The notes: generated by a model not told the origin, from the sequence alone. Positions 23,722-32,558 are shown, counted from the first letter of the stretch. The stretch is 35,825 nucleotides of DNA from an uncultured Clostridia bacterium (GCA_947304065.1 CAMZAI010000002.1:1-35825), one strand, 5' to 3'. Numbers and translations are program-made.

Positions 23722-24843
23722 TTATTTAAAAAATCTCTTTTTCTTTCCTTCCTCGGGTCCGGCGCTTCCGCCCATAGCCTCGTCGAACTTCTTCAGGAGT
23801 TCCTTCTGCTCGGAATTGAGCTTGGTGGGAACCTGAACAATGAGGGTTACGTAATGGTCGCCCCTTACGTTCTTGTCGCGTACCGAAGGAACGCCCTTGC
23901 CCTTAAGCCTGATCCTGGTCTCGGTCTGTGTTCCGGGCTTTACGTCATAGATCACATCGCCGTCGATCGTGGATATCCTGATCTCTCCGCCGAGAGCCGC
24001 AGTAGCGAAGCTCATCGGAGCAGTGGAGTAAATGTCCATTCCGTCACGCTGGAAAATAGGATGGTCGCTTACGCTGACCTCAACGTACAGATCGCCTCTG
24101 GGTCCGCCGTTCTCGCCGGGCTCACCCTTCCCTGAAATACGGATGCTCTGGCCGTCGTCGATACCTGCGGGTACGGAAACCTGGATCTTTTTGCGCCTCG
24201 AGATATATCCCGAGCCGTAGCAGTTCGGGCACTTATCCTTGATGATCTTACCTGTGCCGCGGCAGTCCGGGCATGCCTGAATGCTCCTGGTCATGCCGAA
24301 AAGAGTCTGCTGCGTGTACGCAACCTGTCCCTTACCGCCGCACTTCGAGCATGTGGTGGCGCTGGTGCCGGGCTTTGCGCCTGTTCCGTGACAGTTCTCG
24401 CACTCTTCCTTCAGCGTGATCTCGAGCTCCTTATCGACGCCCTTCATGGCCTCGTCAAAGGTGATCCTTATGCGTGCGCGAAGATTTGCGCCCTTCTGGG
24501 GACCTGTGGGATTACGTCTGGCTCCTCCGCCGAACATACCTCCGAACAGATCTCCGAACAGGTCGGTGAAGTCCATGCCGTTGAAGTCAAATCCACCGCC
24601 GCCCATGCCTCCGTTTTCGAAGGCCTGATGTCCGAACTGGTCGTACTGACGGCGCTTATCGGGATCCGAAAGCACAGCGTACGCCTCTCCGACCTCTTTG
24701 AACTTTTCCTCGGCGGTCTTATCACCCGGGTTTGCGTCGGGATGATACTTTTTGCCGAGGGTCCTGTAGGCCTTTTTAATTTCATCGGCCGACGCGTCTC
24801 TCGAGACACCGAGGACCTCATAATAATCTCTTTTCTCTGCCAT
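23722..24843 (-). CDS. dnaJ: Chaperone DnaJ
   Basis: A 373-residue class A J-protein. The J domain carries the HPD tripeptide in KKYHPDANPGD, followed by a Gly/Phe-rich region, then four CxxCxGxG zinc-finger repeats (CENCHGTG, CSKCGGKG, CPDCRGTG, CPNCYGSG) and the C-terminal substrate-binding domain. It stimulates DnaK ATPase activity and binds unfolded clients. AAAGGA lies nine bases before the ATG. It follows dnaK in the HrcA-controlled operon. Confidence 0.97.
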   Translation of the reverse strand: MAEKRDYYEVLGVSRDASADEIKKAYRTLGKKYHPDANPGDKTAEEKFKEVGEAYAVLSDPDKRRQYDQFGHQAFENGGMGGGGFDFNGMDFTDLFGDLFGGMFGGGARRNPTGPQKGANLRARIRITFDEAMKGVDKELEITLKEECENCHGTGAKPGTSATTCSKCGGKGQVAYTQQTLFGMTRSIQACPDCRGTGKIIKDKCPNCYGSGYISRRKKIQVSVPAGIDDGQSIRISGKGEPGENGGPRGDLYVEVSVSDHPIFQRDGMDIYSTAPMSFATAALGGEIRISTIDGDVIYDVKPGTQTETRIRLKGKGVPSVRDKNVRGDHYVTLIVQVPTKLNSEQKELLKKFDEAMGGSAGPEEGKKKRFFK

Positions 24844-24860
24844 AATGTTCTATCCTTTTC

Positions 24861-24932
24861 CCCGTGCAAAGCTGTCTTCGATGCACGGGACATCATTGTT
24901 TATACCCGAATGGGGCGAGACCGTAAGGCCCC
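24861..24932 (-). other. Hairpins in the dnaK-dnaJ intergenic stretch
   Basis: In the 146 bases between the dnaK stop and the dnaJ start, CCCGTGCA (24861-24868) pairs perfectly with TGCACGGG (24882-24889), and GGGGC (24912-24916) pairs with GCCCC (24928-24932). No T run follows on the minus strand, so these are more likely processing or stability elements than terminators. Confidence 0.4.
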
Positions 24933-24989
24933 ACCCCGTCCGGACATCAAAGAACCCTCAAAACCGGATCCTCTGTATTATTTCAAGCA

Positions 24990-26903
24990 TTATACTTCTT
25001 TATAGTCCGCATCGACAACATCGTCGTTGCCGCCGTTGTTCTGCGAAGCGCCTGCGCCGCCGTCGAAGCCTGCGCCGCCCATGCCGGCACCGTCAAAACC
25101 TGCGCCAGCGCCTGCTCCGGGGCCTGCCTGACCTGCAGCCTGAGCCTGCTCGTAAACCTTCTGGAAGAGGCTCTGTGAATCGGTCATCAGCTTCTCCTTG
25201 GCTGCCTTGATGTCCTCAACCTCGCCCTCGGTCATTGCCTCGGGATTGGTCTTCTGCAGGAGCTCCTTGATCCTGTCTATATCTGCCTGAACGGTGGCCT
25301 TATCGGACTCAGCGATCTTGTCGCCTACATCGGCGAGTGCCTTCTCGGTCTGGAATACGATCGAATCGGCCTCGTTGCGTGTATCAACGGCTTCCTTACG
25401 TCTCTTATCCTCAGCCTCGTACTGAGCTGCTTCCTTAACTGCGCGATCGATCTCGTCATCGCTCATCGAAGTACCCGATGTGATGGTGATATGCTGCTCA
25501 CGGCCTGTGCCCTTATCCTTTGCGGATACGTTAACAATACCGTTCGCATCGATATCGAAGATAACCTCGATCTGAGGCACGCCGCGTCTTGCGGGAAGAA
25601 TGCCGTCGAGTCTGAACTGTCCGAGGAGCTTATTGTCCTTTGCGAACTGTCTCTCACCCTGGGTTACGCGGATATCAACCGCGCTCTGGTTATCCTCTGC
25701 AGTCGAGAATACCTGGCTCTCACGGGTAGGGATGGTTGTATTTCTCTTAATGATAGGTGTAGCGATACCGCCGAGGGTCTCGATAGCCAGTGTAAGAGGA
25801 GTAACATCGAGAAGAAGGATGTCGCCCGCTGCCTTATCGCCGGCCAGCTTGCCGCCCTGGATGGAAGCACCGATAGCTACGCACTCATCGGGGTTAAGAG
25901 TCTTTGAAGGCTCATGTCCGGTAAGCTGCTTAACCTTTTCCTGTACGCAGGGAACACGTGTCGAACCGCCGACAAGAAGAACCTTGCCGAGTTCAGCAGC
26001 TGTGATGCCTGCATCGCGGAGCGCGTTCTGTACGGGAACCGCGGTGCTCTCAACGAGATCGTGGATCAGCTCTTCGAACTTAGCCCTTGTGAGGTTCATG
26101 TCGAAGTGCTTGGGGCCGTCCTGGTTCGCTGTGATGAAGGGCAGGTTGATATTGGTAGTGGTCGAAGAAGAAAGCTCCTTCTTAGCCTTTTCTGCCGCTT
26201 CCTTAAGTCTCTGAAGAGCCATCTTATCTGTTGAAAGATCGATGCCCTCCTGCTTCTTGAACTCGTCGATCATGTAACGGGTAAGTCTGTCATCGAAATC
26301 ATCGCCGCCGAGTCTGTTATTTCCTGCGGTAGCCAGAACCTCGATAACGCCGTCGCCGATATCAATTACGGAAACATCGAATGTACCGCCGCCGAGATCG
26401 TATACCATGATCTTCTGCTCTTTTTCGTTATCAAGACCGTATGCAAGAGCCGCAGCTGTGGGCTCGTTGATGATACGCTTAACATCAAGGCCTGCGATCT
26501 TGCCCGCGTCCTTGGTAGCCTGACGCTGTGCGTCGTTGAAGTAAGCGGGAACGGTGATAACCGCCTCGGTTACCTTCTCGCCGAGATAGTTCTCAGCGTC
26601 TGCCTTCAGCTTCTGAAGGATCATGGCCGAGATCTCCTGGGGCGAATACTTCTTGTCATCGATGGAAACCTTGAAATCGGTACCCATGTGACGCTTGATC
26701 GATGAAATGGTCTTGTCGGAGTTTGTAACCGCCTGACGCTTTGCAGCATCGCCGACGAGACGCTCGCCGTTCTTTGCGAACGCAACTACTGAAGGTGTGG
26801 TTCTTGCGCCTTCGGTGTTAGTGATAACTGTGGGCTTTCCGCCTTCCATAACAGCTACGCATGAATTTGTTGTACCTAAGTCAATACCAATGATCTTACT
26901 CAT
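24990..26903 (-). CDS. dnaK: Chaperone DnaK (Hsp70)
   Basis: A 637-residue Hsp70. IIGIDLGTTNSCVAVMEG (phosphate 1), VYDLGGGTFDVSVIDI and LLVGGSTRVPCVQ are the three family signatures; DVTPLTLAIETLGG marks the linker and start of the substrate-binding domain, and the tail is Gly/Ala-rich ending in DVVDADYKEV. It lacks the roughly 24-residue segment typical of Gram-negative DnaK, as expected for Firmicutes. AGGAGG lies eight bases before the ATG. It is transcribed with hrcA and grpE under CIRCE. Confidence 0.98.
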   Translation of the reverse strand: MSKIIGIDLGTTNSCVAVMEGGKPTVITNTEGARTTPSVVAFAKNGERLVGDAAKRQAVTNSDKTISSIKRHMGTDFKVSIDDKKYSPQEISAMILQKLKADAENYLGEKVTEAVITVPAYFNDAQRQATKDAGKIAGLDVKRIINEPTAAALAYGLDNEKEQKIMVYDLGGGTFDVSVIDIGDGVIEVLATAGNNRLGGDDFDDRLTRYMIDEFKKQEGIDLSTDKMALQRLKEAAEKAKKELSSSTTTNINLPFITANQDGPKHFDMNLTRAKFEELIHDLVESTAVPVQNALRDAGITAAELGKVLLVGGSTRVPCVQEKVKQLTGHEPSKTLNPDECVAIGASIQGGKLAGDKAAGDILLLDVTPLTLAIETLGGIATPIIKRNTTIPTRESQVFSTAEDNQSAVDIRVTQGERQFAKDNKLLGQFRLDGILPARRGVPQIEVIFDIDANGIVNVSAKDKGTGREQHITITSGTSMSDDEIDRAVKEAAQYEAEDKRRKEAVDTRNEADSIVFQTEKALADVGDKIAESDKATVQADIDRIKELLQKTNPEAMTEGEVEDIKAAKEKLMTDSQSLFQKVYEQAQAAGQAGPGAGAGAGFDGAGMGGAGFDGGAGASQNNGGNDDVVDADYKEV

Positions 26904-26977
26904 AACTTTATCCTCCTGATGATATCAATATATTTCACCGGAGCCATTTTACGGCTCCTGCTGAACTTACAGGTCAA

Positions 26978-27643
26978 TTAGTTGGCTACCTTTACCATCG
27001 AGTGTCTTACGACGCTGTCGCGGTACATATAGCCCTTCTGGAGCTCTTCGCTGACCGTGTTCTCACCGAACTCGTCATTCTCCTCATGCATTACCGCATT
27101 GTGGAGATTCGGATCGAATTCCTTTCCTACCGCCTCGATAGGCTTAACTCCGGCCTCCTCGAGCGACGACATCAGCTGCCTGTATACCTTATCCATGCCC
27201 TGAACGAAAGGATCGTCCTTCTTATCCTCGGGAACGCTTGCGAGTCCGCGCTCAAAGTTGTCTATGGTCGGGAGTATCTTCTCAACGATGCTCTTCGCGC
27301 CGACCTCAAACATCTGGGCCTTCTCTTTATCGTTTCTCTTGCGGAAATTATCGAACTCCGCGAGATTCCTCAAAAGTCTGTCGTTAAGTTCCTCAACCTT
27401 GCCGGTGAGCTCCTCGATCTTTACATCCTTCTTGTCTTTCTTGTCCTTTTTCGTGAACAATGAGACCTTTTTCTTTTCCTCCGAGCCTTCCTCAGCCTCT
27501 TCGCCTTCGTCTCCGATCGGGATCTCTTCTCCCGCGTCTTCTTCGAGGACTTCCTCAGCGGCCTCGTCTTCCGCCTTCTCAGCGGCTTCCTCGGCAGCCT
27601 TGCGAATGGCTTCCTTGATAAGCTCTTCCTTTACGTCTGACAT
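26978..27643 (-). CDS. grpE: Nucleotide exchange factor GrpE
   Basis: A 221-residue protein. The first 85 residues are very acidic and Lys-rich (a long charged leader), followed by the coiled-coil LTGKVEELNDRLLRNLAEFDNF with RKRNDKEK, and the C-terminal beta domain with GVKPIEAVGKEFDPNLHNAVM and LQKGYMYRDSVVRHSMVKVAN, the GrpE signature. It exchanges nucleotide on DnaK. AGGAAGGG precedes the ATG. A small GGAGCC/GGCTCC hairpin (26940-26958) lies between grpE and dnaK. Confidence 0.97.
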   Translation of the reverse strand: MSDVKEELIKEAIRKAAEEAAEKAEDEAAEEVLEEDAGEEIPIGDEGEEAEEGSEEKKKVSLFTKKDKKDKKDVKIEELTGKVEELNDRLLRNLAEFDNFRKRNDKEKAQMFEVGAKSIVEKILPTIDNFERGLASVPEDKKDDPFVQGMDKVYRQLMSSLEEAGVKPIEAVGKEFDPNLHNAVMHEENDEFGENTVSEELQKGYMYRDSVVRHSMVKVAN

Positions 27644-27663
27644 CTTGCATCCCTTCCTGTTTA

Positions 27664-28710
27664 CTACTTGTTTTTGAATATCGAATCGAGATCGTTCATC
27701 AGATTCTTAAGAGTCGCGACAACCTTCTCATAGTCCATTCTCTTCGGTCCGATGATGCCGACCTTGCCGTAAACGCCCTCATCCATCCTGTAGGTGGCGG
27801 TGACAACGGAGCAATCCTTCATCGAGTCGATCGGGGTCTCGCCTCCGATATAGACCTGAATGTCGTTCTTCGGCTCGTCGTCATGCCCGCTGCCATCCAG
27901 CTTATTATCTATCAGCTCCGCGAGCTCCTGCTTATCCTCGAGCGTGAACAGAAGGTTCTGCGCCGTCGCGGTATCGGTGAGCTCCGGATACTTGAAAAGA
28001 TTCGTGGCACCGCTCGTATAGACCTGTATCTGGCCTTCCTCTTCCATCGAATTCGCAACCGCGTCGAGAATGTCTCCGACCAGGGATGTATGCTCGCCGG
28101 CCTGCTCCTTCATCTTCTGGACGATGCCGATATTTATCTCTTCGAGATCAAGTCCCACAAGGAATGTGTTCAGGATCAGGTTAAGCTTCAGAACCACATC
28201 CTTCTCAACAGGTTCGCTCACGGGAATGATCTTGTTCTTCGGGATATTGCCCTCAAGAAGGATAACCGCGAGTATGTGGGTGGGATCGACCTCGGTAAGC
28301 TGTATGAACTTTACCTTACGGCTTCTGTATTTCGGCGTGGTGATCATGGTCGCGTAGTTCGTATTGACCGCGAGGAGCTTAACAACCTGCTGGAGAAGTG
28401 TCTCGATCCTGTCGGACTTCTCCGTGAGCTGGTCGCGCATCGTGTTAACCTCTTCGACCTTCTCTTCCATCATCGTATCGACATAAAGACGATACCCCTT
28501 ATCCGTCGGAATACGTCCCGCGGAAGTATGGGGCTGGATCAGATAACCGAGCTCCTCAAGGTCCGCCATCTCGTTACGGATGGTAGCCGAGCTGAGGCTC
28601 AGGTCGGTGTACTTGGAGATCGTGCGCGAACCTACCGGCTCACCCGTCTCCAGGTAATTCCTGATGATAGCCTGAAGTATCTTCACTTTTCGATCATCGA
28701 GCTGCTCCAT
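27664..28710 (-). CDS. hrcA: Heat-inducible transcription repressor HrcA
   Basis: A 348-residue repressor. The winged-helix N-terminus reads RKVKILQAIIRNYLETGEPV and GSRTISKYTDLSLSSATIRNEMADLEELGYL, ending in HTSAGRIPTDKGYRLYVD, typical of HrcA; the rest is the GAF-like inserted dimerisation domain. HrcA binds the CIRCE element found 51 bases upstream and so represses its own operon. GGGAG lies seven bases before the ATG. First gene of the chaperone operon. Confidence 0.97.
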   Translation of the reverse strand: MEQLDDRKVKILQAIIRNYLETGEPVGSRTISKYTDLSLSSATIRNEMADLEELGYLIQPHTSAGRIPTDKGYRLYVDTMMEEKVEEVNTMRDQLTEKSDRIETLLQQVVKLLAVNTNYATMITTPKYRSRKVKFIQLTEVDPTHILAVILLEGNIPKNKIIPVSEPVEKDVVLKLNLILNTFLVGLDLEEINIGIVQKMKEQAGEHTSLVGDILDAVANSMEEEGQIQVYTSGATNLFKYPELTDTATAQNLLFTLEDKQELAELIDNKLDGSGHDDEPKNDIQVYIGGETPIDSMKDCSVVTATYRMDEGVYGKVGIIGPKRMDYEKVVATLKNLMNDLDSIFKNK

Positions 28711-28760
28711 CTTTAATCTCCCGCAATACTAAGCCAAATTAAGATCTCCGCTTCCGGTTG

Positions 28761-28787
28761 TTAGCACTCAATCAGTAGGAGTGCTAA
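28761..28787. promoter_or_regulatory. CIRCE operator of the hrcA operon
   Basis: TTAGCACTC (28761-28769) and GAGTGCTAA (28779-28787) are perfect 9-base arms separated by 9 bases, the exact CIRCE consensus. It begins about five bases after the predicted transcription start of the hrcA promoter. Confidence 0.97.
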
Positions 28788-28798
28788 TACCCTATAAC

Positions 28799-28827
28799 AA
28801 TATACCTCTACCCGTTTTTATTGTCAA
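28799..28827 (-). promoter_or_regulatory. Sigma-A promoter of the hrcA operon
   Basis: On the minus strand TTGACA (28822-28827), 17 bases, then TATATT (28799-28804). The start is predicted near 28792, right next to CIRCE. Confidence 0.85.
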
Positions 28828-28856
28828 CATTGAAAATATAAAAAAAATGTAAAAAG

Positions 28857-28882
28857 AAAACGGGCCTTAATGACCCGTTTTT
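28857..28882 (-). terminator. Terminator downstream of the small Cys-rich protein gene
   Basis: AAAACGGG (28857-28864) pairs with CCCGTTTT (28874-28881) around a 9-base loop. On the minus strand a T-rich tail (TTTTCTTTTTACATTTTTT) follows. It separates the accessory sugar locus from the hrcA promoter. Confidence 0.8.
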
Positions 28883-28894
28883 ATCAGTATAAAG

Positions 28895-29068
28895 TTACTG
28901 TTTGTAATGGCATTTCCCGCTCATTGCACAAGTGCCGCAATCGCAGCCGCAGGAAGCTTTTCCGCTTCTCTTATCCTTTACCATCTTCCTGACAATAAGG
29001 AAAACCACTGCTATCAGCACCAGCGATATAATTATCGTAGCTGCATTGGCCGAGATCCATTCCAACAT
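28895..29068 (-). CDS. Small Cys-rich single-span membrane protein, FeoB-associated type
   Basis: A 57-residue protein starting MLEWISANAATIIISLVLIA. One transmembrane helix (about 9-27) is followed by a basic stretch (RKMVKDKRSGK) and a Cys cluster: SCGCDCGTCAMSGKCH with Cys at 40, 42, 44, 47 and 53. This matches the FeoB-associated Cys-rich membrane protein family, usually found beside ferrous iron transporters. No feo gene is in the window. AAAGGA lies eight bases before the ATG at 29068. It lies downstream of pgmB and just before the terminator. Confidence 0.8.
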   Translation of the reverse strand: MLEWISANAATIIISLVLIAVVFLIVRKMVKDKRSGKASCGCDCGTCAMSGKCHYKQ

Positions 29069-29112
29069 GACCGTATTCCTTTCTGTAATTCAGCTCGGAG
29101 AAAAACACTCTG

Positions 29113-29745
29113 TCAGATAATGCTCAGCAATTCACCTATATTTCCTATCTTCGCGTCTGCCTTTTCATACGATGCGGCATCTCCGATACCAATGCTGTAA
29201 AAGCCTCCTGCGTTGGCTGAATCTATGCCGGCAACCGCGTCTTCCACCACGGCGCATGCCTGGGGTGAAAGGCCGAGATAATCGGCTCCCTTTAAAAACA
29301 CTTCGGGATCGGGTTTGGACTTTGTAATATTTGTCCCGTCAGAAACCGCATCAAAATACTCTGCCAGCCCGGTCAGCTTCAATATAAGCTTTGCGTTTTT
29401 GCTCGAACTGCCTACCGCTGTCTTTATCCCGCGCCTTTTCAGCTTGATCAGCGTGTCTCGCACATCCTGCGTCACTGCTTCAGGCGTAAGCGACCGCAGC
29501 AGCGATACATAACGGTCGTTTTTCCGCTCCGCAAGGTTCTGCTTCTCTTCTTCGGTAAGAGAAAGATTACCGAGCCCCAGAATTATATCGAGCGAAGCCA
29601 TGCGGGAAACCCCGCGTAAAAGATTATTCTCTTTGCGTCCGAACGGAATCCCCAGTTCATCGGCGATCGACTTCCATGCCGTATAGTGCATCTCGTCGGT
29701 CGAGATCAGAACGCCGTCCAGGTCAAAGATAATACCCTGTTTCAT
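29113..29745 (-). CDS. pgmB: Beta-phosphoglucomutase
   Basis: A 210-residue HAD-family enzyme that interconverts beta-glucose 1-phosphate and glucose 6-phosphate. FDLDGVLISTDEMHY carries the nucleophile Asp8 and the acid/base Asp10; LLRGVSRMASLDIIL is the cap-domain substrate loop of beta-PGM; GSSSKNA, KSKPDPEVF and VVEDAVAGIDSA supply the remaining phosphate, Lys and metal residues. The product it needs is what GH65 phosphorylases make, and a GH65 gene lies at the right end of the window. It starts nine bases after the lacI stop, with GAGGAT upstream, so the two are co-transcribed. Confidence 0.95.
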   Translation of the reverse strand: MKQGIIFDLDGVLISTDEMHYTAWKSIADELGIPFGRKENNLLRGVSRMASLDIILGLGNLSLTEEEKQNLAERKNDRYVSLLRSLTPEAVTQDVRDTLIKLKRRGIKTAVGSSSKNAKLILKLTGLAEYFDAVSDGTNITKSKPDPEVFLKGADYLGLSPQACAVVEDAVAGIDSANAGGFYSIGIGDAASYEKADAKIGNIGELLSII

Positions 29746-29754
29746 ACGTAATCC

Positions 29755-30774
29755 TCACTGTCTGTTTAGATTACGAACGCTTTCCCTTTCTACAAGACTG
29801 ACCGGAAGAATGATCGACTTCTGCTCCACCGTTTCATGGCGGAACTGGGACAGCAGCATATCCACCGCAAGATAGCCCTTCTGTTCGGCATCCTGATGGA
29901 TCGTTGTAAGTCCCGGATTTGTCAGCTGGCACAGATAGTTATCATCAAATCCGATGATCGATTTATCTCTGGGAACAAGAACTCCCTTCTCCCTTAAACC
30001 TGTCATGATGCCGGCTGCCAGTATATCCGCGGAAGCAAAGACTCCGGTGATCTCCGGTTTTGAAGCCAGATAATGTCCGAGTTTCTTACCCTCCGGAATG
30101 AATATCTCCTGCGTAAAAACAAGCGATGCGTCAAACGGTATACTGTATTCGGCAAGCGCCCTTTTGTATCCGTTGAGACGTTTTTCTACAACTCCGCCCT
30201 CACGGATCGTAGGCGATGCAAAGGCTATGACCTTATGCCCGTTCTCAAGCAGATGCCTGGTCGCTATATAACCGCCTTTTTCATCTTCGAGTCCGATATT
30301 AAATATATCCTTATCGTCCAGATAACTGTCGATCAGTACAAACGGTATTCCAAGATTCTTTACGCCTTCAAAGAAATCGTCGGCAAACACACCCGTCAGG
30401 ATCACACCGGACAGTTTCCAGCTGCGGCGCAGCGATTCAAGCGCCTGCGCATCCTCAACCGACCGTATCATTAAGAAATAGCCCTCTTCGCGGGTTCTGA
30501 ACTCAATCCCCTCAACAAACGACCCCTGGAACGGATCGCTCATCGTGCTTCCCACATTCGTCGGGGTAATATGCGATATTACCCCGATGATATATGATTC
30601 GTCGTTGACCAGTGTTCTCGCCGTCATGCTCGGGACATAGTGCTCCCGTTCAATGATAGAGCGGATCCTGTTGACCAGCTCGGGTGAAACCCTGCTGGAC
30701 CGATTGTGTACAACATTCGAAACGGTCGTGATGCTCACACCCGCTTCGGTTGCGATATCCTTCAAAGTGACCAT
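29755..30774 (-). CDS. LacI-family transcriptional regulator
   Basis: A 339-residue regulator. The N-terminal helix-turn-helix reads TLKDIATEAGVSITTVSNVV with the hinge helix segment YVPSMTARTLV, followed by a periplasmic-binding-protein type sensor domain (LIDSYLDDKDIFNIGLEDEKGGYIATRHLL, FASADILAAGIMTGL, SIIGFDD, LTTIHQDAEQKGYLAVDMLL). It lies between pgmB and the repeat lipoprotein and near two matching palindromes (32459-32472 and 32600-32615), so it probably controls this locus in response to a sugar. The effector is unknown. GGGAG precedes the ATG. No clear terminator was found in the 118 bases between it and the upstream lipoprotein gene, so they may share a transcript. Confidence 0.92.
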   Translation of the reverse strand: MVTLKDIATEAGVSITTVSNVVHNRSSRVSPELVNRIRSIIEREHYVPSMTARTLVNDESYIIGVISHITPTNVGSTMSDPFQGSFVEGIEFRTREEGYFLMIRSVEDAQALESLRRSWKLSGVILTGVFADDFFEGVKNLGIPFVLIDSYLDDKDIFNIGLEDEKGGYIATRHLLENGHKVIAFASPTIREGGVVEKRLNGYKRALAEYSIPFDASLVFTQEIFIPEGKKLGHYLASKPEITGVFASADILAAGIMTGLREKGVLVPRDKSIIGFDDNYLCQLTNPGLTTIHQDAEQKGYLAVDMLLSQFRHETVEQKSIILPVSLVERESVRNLNRQ

Positions 30775-30892
30775 GCCTTTTTACTCCCTTATTTCTCGGC
30801 TAAAGAGTACCATTTTTTCAAGTCTCATTTCAAGTCTTTTTGTTCAATTCTTTAGTTTTTCATATGGAAAACGTTCGCATTAAGCCGGTTGA

Positions 30893-32401
30893 TCAATTAA
30901 GACCTGCAACAAAATCCTTTATAGGAAGATCTCCGGGCTTTCCTGTTTCGTCAAGTGTAATGCCTGCCATTACATCCTCTGCGTTAATGGGCGCTACAGG
31001 CTCAGCAAAGCCGATCTCGTCGATCCAGATCACACAGGATGCAAATGCACGGATATGCAATGCATTTGTCATTCCGGGGAATCCCGACGCCTCAAGGTCG
31101 ATCACAAGATCCTGCCAGTCGGTCGTGATAGCCGGGTGGCTGCCGTCCGCGAGCACAAGATCCGAGAAACGTGCAGCATAGAACTTAGCGTCTTCGGGAT
31201 GCCAGTCCATGATAAGCTTGTTCTCTTCGCCGCCTTCGGCACCCTTTACGCGGATCACCAGATACTTGCAGTAGGAAACACCCTCGAGTGCCCACATATT
31301 AACGGCTTCACCCCAGTTGCCCATCCAGTCGCCGGCATGTGCATAATAATCGTCCTCGGTCTCATAATCCTCGGGATCGTATTTCTTGGGACGGTAATCG
31401 AGCTTGATCGCGCCGTCTTCGTTCTTTCCGCGAAGGTTTGCCCAGTTGTCCCACCAGATATTAACACCGTTAGGTCCGAGTTCAGGCTTGTTATCGGGAT
31501 CACGGTCATCAAAATTATCCCAGAGGTAAGCAATCTCTACACTTGCAGTATCAGTAACGCCAAGGTACTCCCTGATGGGAAGATCGCCGGGTTTGCCGGA
31601 TTCTGGTACGGTAAAGCCGGCAATGATCGTATCTGCGCTTGTTGCATCGATAGGCGCAATAGGCTCTGAGAACACAAGCTCATCAAGCCAGATCACGCAT
31701 GCTTCAAATGCGCGGATATGAAGAGCATTTGTCATTCCGGGGAAACCTGAAGCTTCAAGGTCAATAACAAGATCCTGCCACTCGGTGGTGATCACGGGAT
31801 GGCTGCCGTCAGCAAGAACAAGATCCGAGAAACGTGCGGCATAGAATCTGCTGTCCTCAGGATGCCAGTCCATGATGAGCGATGACTCTTCACCGCCTTC
31901 GGCGCCCTTAATGCGAATAGTCAGATATTTGCAGTAGGAAATACCCTCAAGCGACCACATATCGATCGCCTCGCCCCAGTTTCCCATCCAGTCTGCCGCA
32001 TGTGCAAAATAATCATCAAGAGATTCAAAGTCCTCAGGATCAAAATCCTTGGGACGATAATCAAGCTTAACAGCTCCGTCCTCATTCTTCGCACGAAGGT
32101 TAGCCCAGTTGTCCCACCAGATCGATGCGCCGTTGGCTGCAGTATCAGGCTTTACATTAGGGTCACGGTCGTCAAAGTTGTCCCAGAGGAAAGTTGAGGG
32201 AGCATCGGCCACAACGGGTGTTGAAGGCTCAGTGATATCAACCGTAGGTTCTTTAGCAGGTTCCTTGGTAGGCTCTTTCGTTTCGGGAGCCTGTGTCGTT
32301 GAACCTGTTGACTGAGGCTGCTCAGTTTCTGTCTTCTGACCGCATGCAGTCAGCGATAAGATCATAATTACTGTCAGCGCAAATGCGAGTAACTTTTTCA
32401 T
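30893..32401 (-). CDS. Lipoprotein with two near-identical carbohydrate-binding-like repeats
   Basis: A 502-residue lipoprotein. The signal peptide ends in LSLTAC (Cys20). A Thr/Glu/Pro-rich linker (21-70) contains KEPTKEPAKEP repeats. Two units start at residues 72 and 293, each LWDNFDDRDP...IWWDNWANLR...KLDYRP...WMGNWGEA...YCKYL...DWHPED...FYAARFSDLVLADGSHP...WQDLVIDLEASGFPG. About 144 of the first 180 aligned residues are identical by eye. The many aromatic residues and beta-rich pattern suggest a galactose-binding-like sugar-binding fold; I do not recognise a named family. It is probably surface-exposed and binds a glycan for the locus. It has its own sigma-A promoter and operator. Confidence 0.8.
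   Translation of the reverse strand: MKKLLAFALTVIMILSLTACGQKTETEQPQSTGSTTQAPETKEPTKEPAKEPTVDITEPSTPVVADAPSTFLWDNFDDRDPNVKPDTAANGASIWWDNWANLRAKNEDGAVKLDYRPKDFDPEDFESLDDYFAHAADWMGNWGEAIDMWSLEGISYCKYLTIRIKGAEGGEESSLIMDWHPEDSRFYAARFSDLVLADGSHPVITTEWQDLVIDLEASGFPGMTNALHIRAFEACVIWLDELVFSEPIAPIDATSADTIIAGFTVPESGKPGDLPIREYLGVTDTASVEIAYLWDNFDDRDPDNKPELGPNGVNIWWDNWANLRGKNEDGAIKLDYRPKKYDPEDYETEDDYYAHAGDWMGNWGEAVNMWALEGVSYCKYLVIRVKGAEGGEENKLIMDWHPEDAKFYAARFSDLVLADGSHPAITTDWQDLVIDLEASGFPGMTNALHIRAFASCVIWIDEIGFAEPVAPINAEDVMAGITLDETGKPGDLPIKDFVAGLN
30986..32188 (-). repeat. Internal tandem duplication, 663-bp period
   Basis: Unit 1 is encoded by about 32188-31649 (180 conserved codons) and unit 2 by 31525-30986, offset by exactly 221 codons. 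Large blocks match at the DNA level, for example the segments encoding FSDLVLADGSHP and DLEASGFPGMTNALHIRAF. This suggests a fairly recent duplication. Confidence 0.85.
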
Positions 32402-32458
32402 ACTTCTCCTCCATAAATAAGTGTTTTGTGATCAAAAAAGTGATTGGTTTTTCAATAG

Positions 32459-32472
32459 GTTTAACGTTAAAC
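32459..32472. promoter_or_regulatory. LacI-type operator O1 (lipoprotein side)
   Basis: GTTTAACGTTAAAC is a perfect 14-bp palindrome with the central CG common to LacI-family operators. It lies about 7-20 bases downstream of the predicted start of the leftward promoter. Confidence 0.8.
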
Positions 32473-32485
32473 TTGTTGTGATTTC

Positions 32486-32515
32486 ATTATATCATCGCAT
32501 TTTTTTAATTGTCAA
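32486..32515 (-). promoter_or_regulatory. Sigma-A promoter of the repeat lipoprotein gene
   Basis: On the minus strand TTGACA (32510-32515), 18 bases, TATAAT (32486-32491). Start predicted near 32479; operator O1 follows immediately. Confidence 0.85.
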
Positions 32516-32558
32516 GCCTGATTTTGGTCAAAAAAGTGCTAAAAAACGTTTTTTTCGC

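Noticed and set aside
30862..30878. Possible cre (CcpA) or second LacI-type operator between the lipoprotein and lacI genes (ATGGAAAACGTTCGCAT)
   Set aside because: The arms match poorly, it does not share the GTTTAACGTTAAAC core, and one base too many separates the cre halves.
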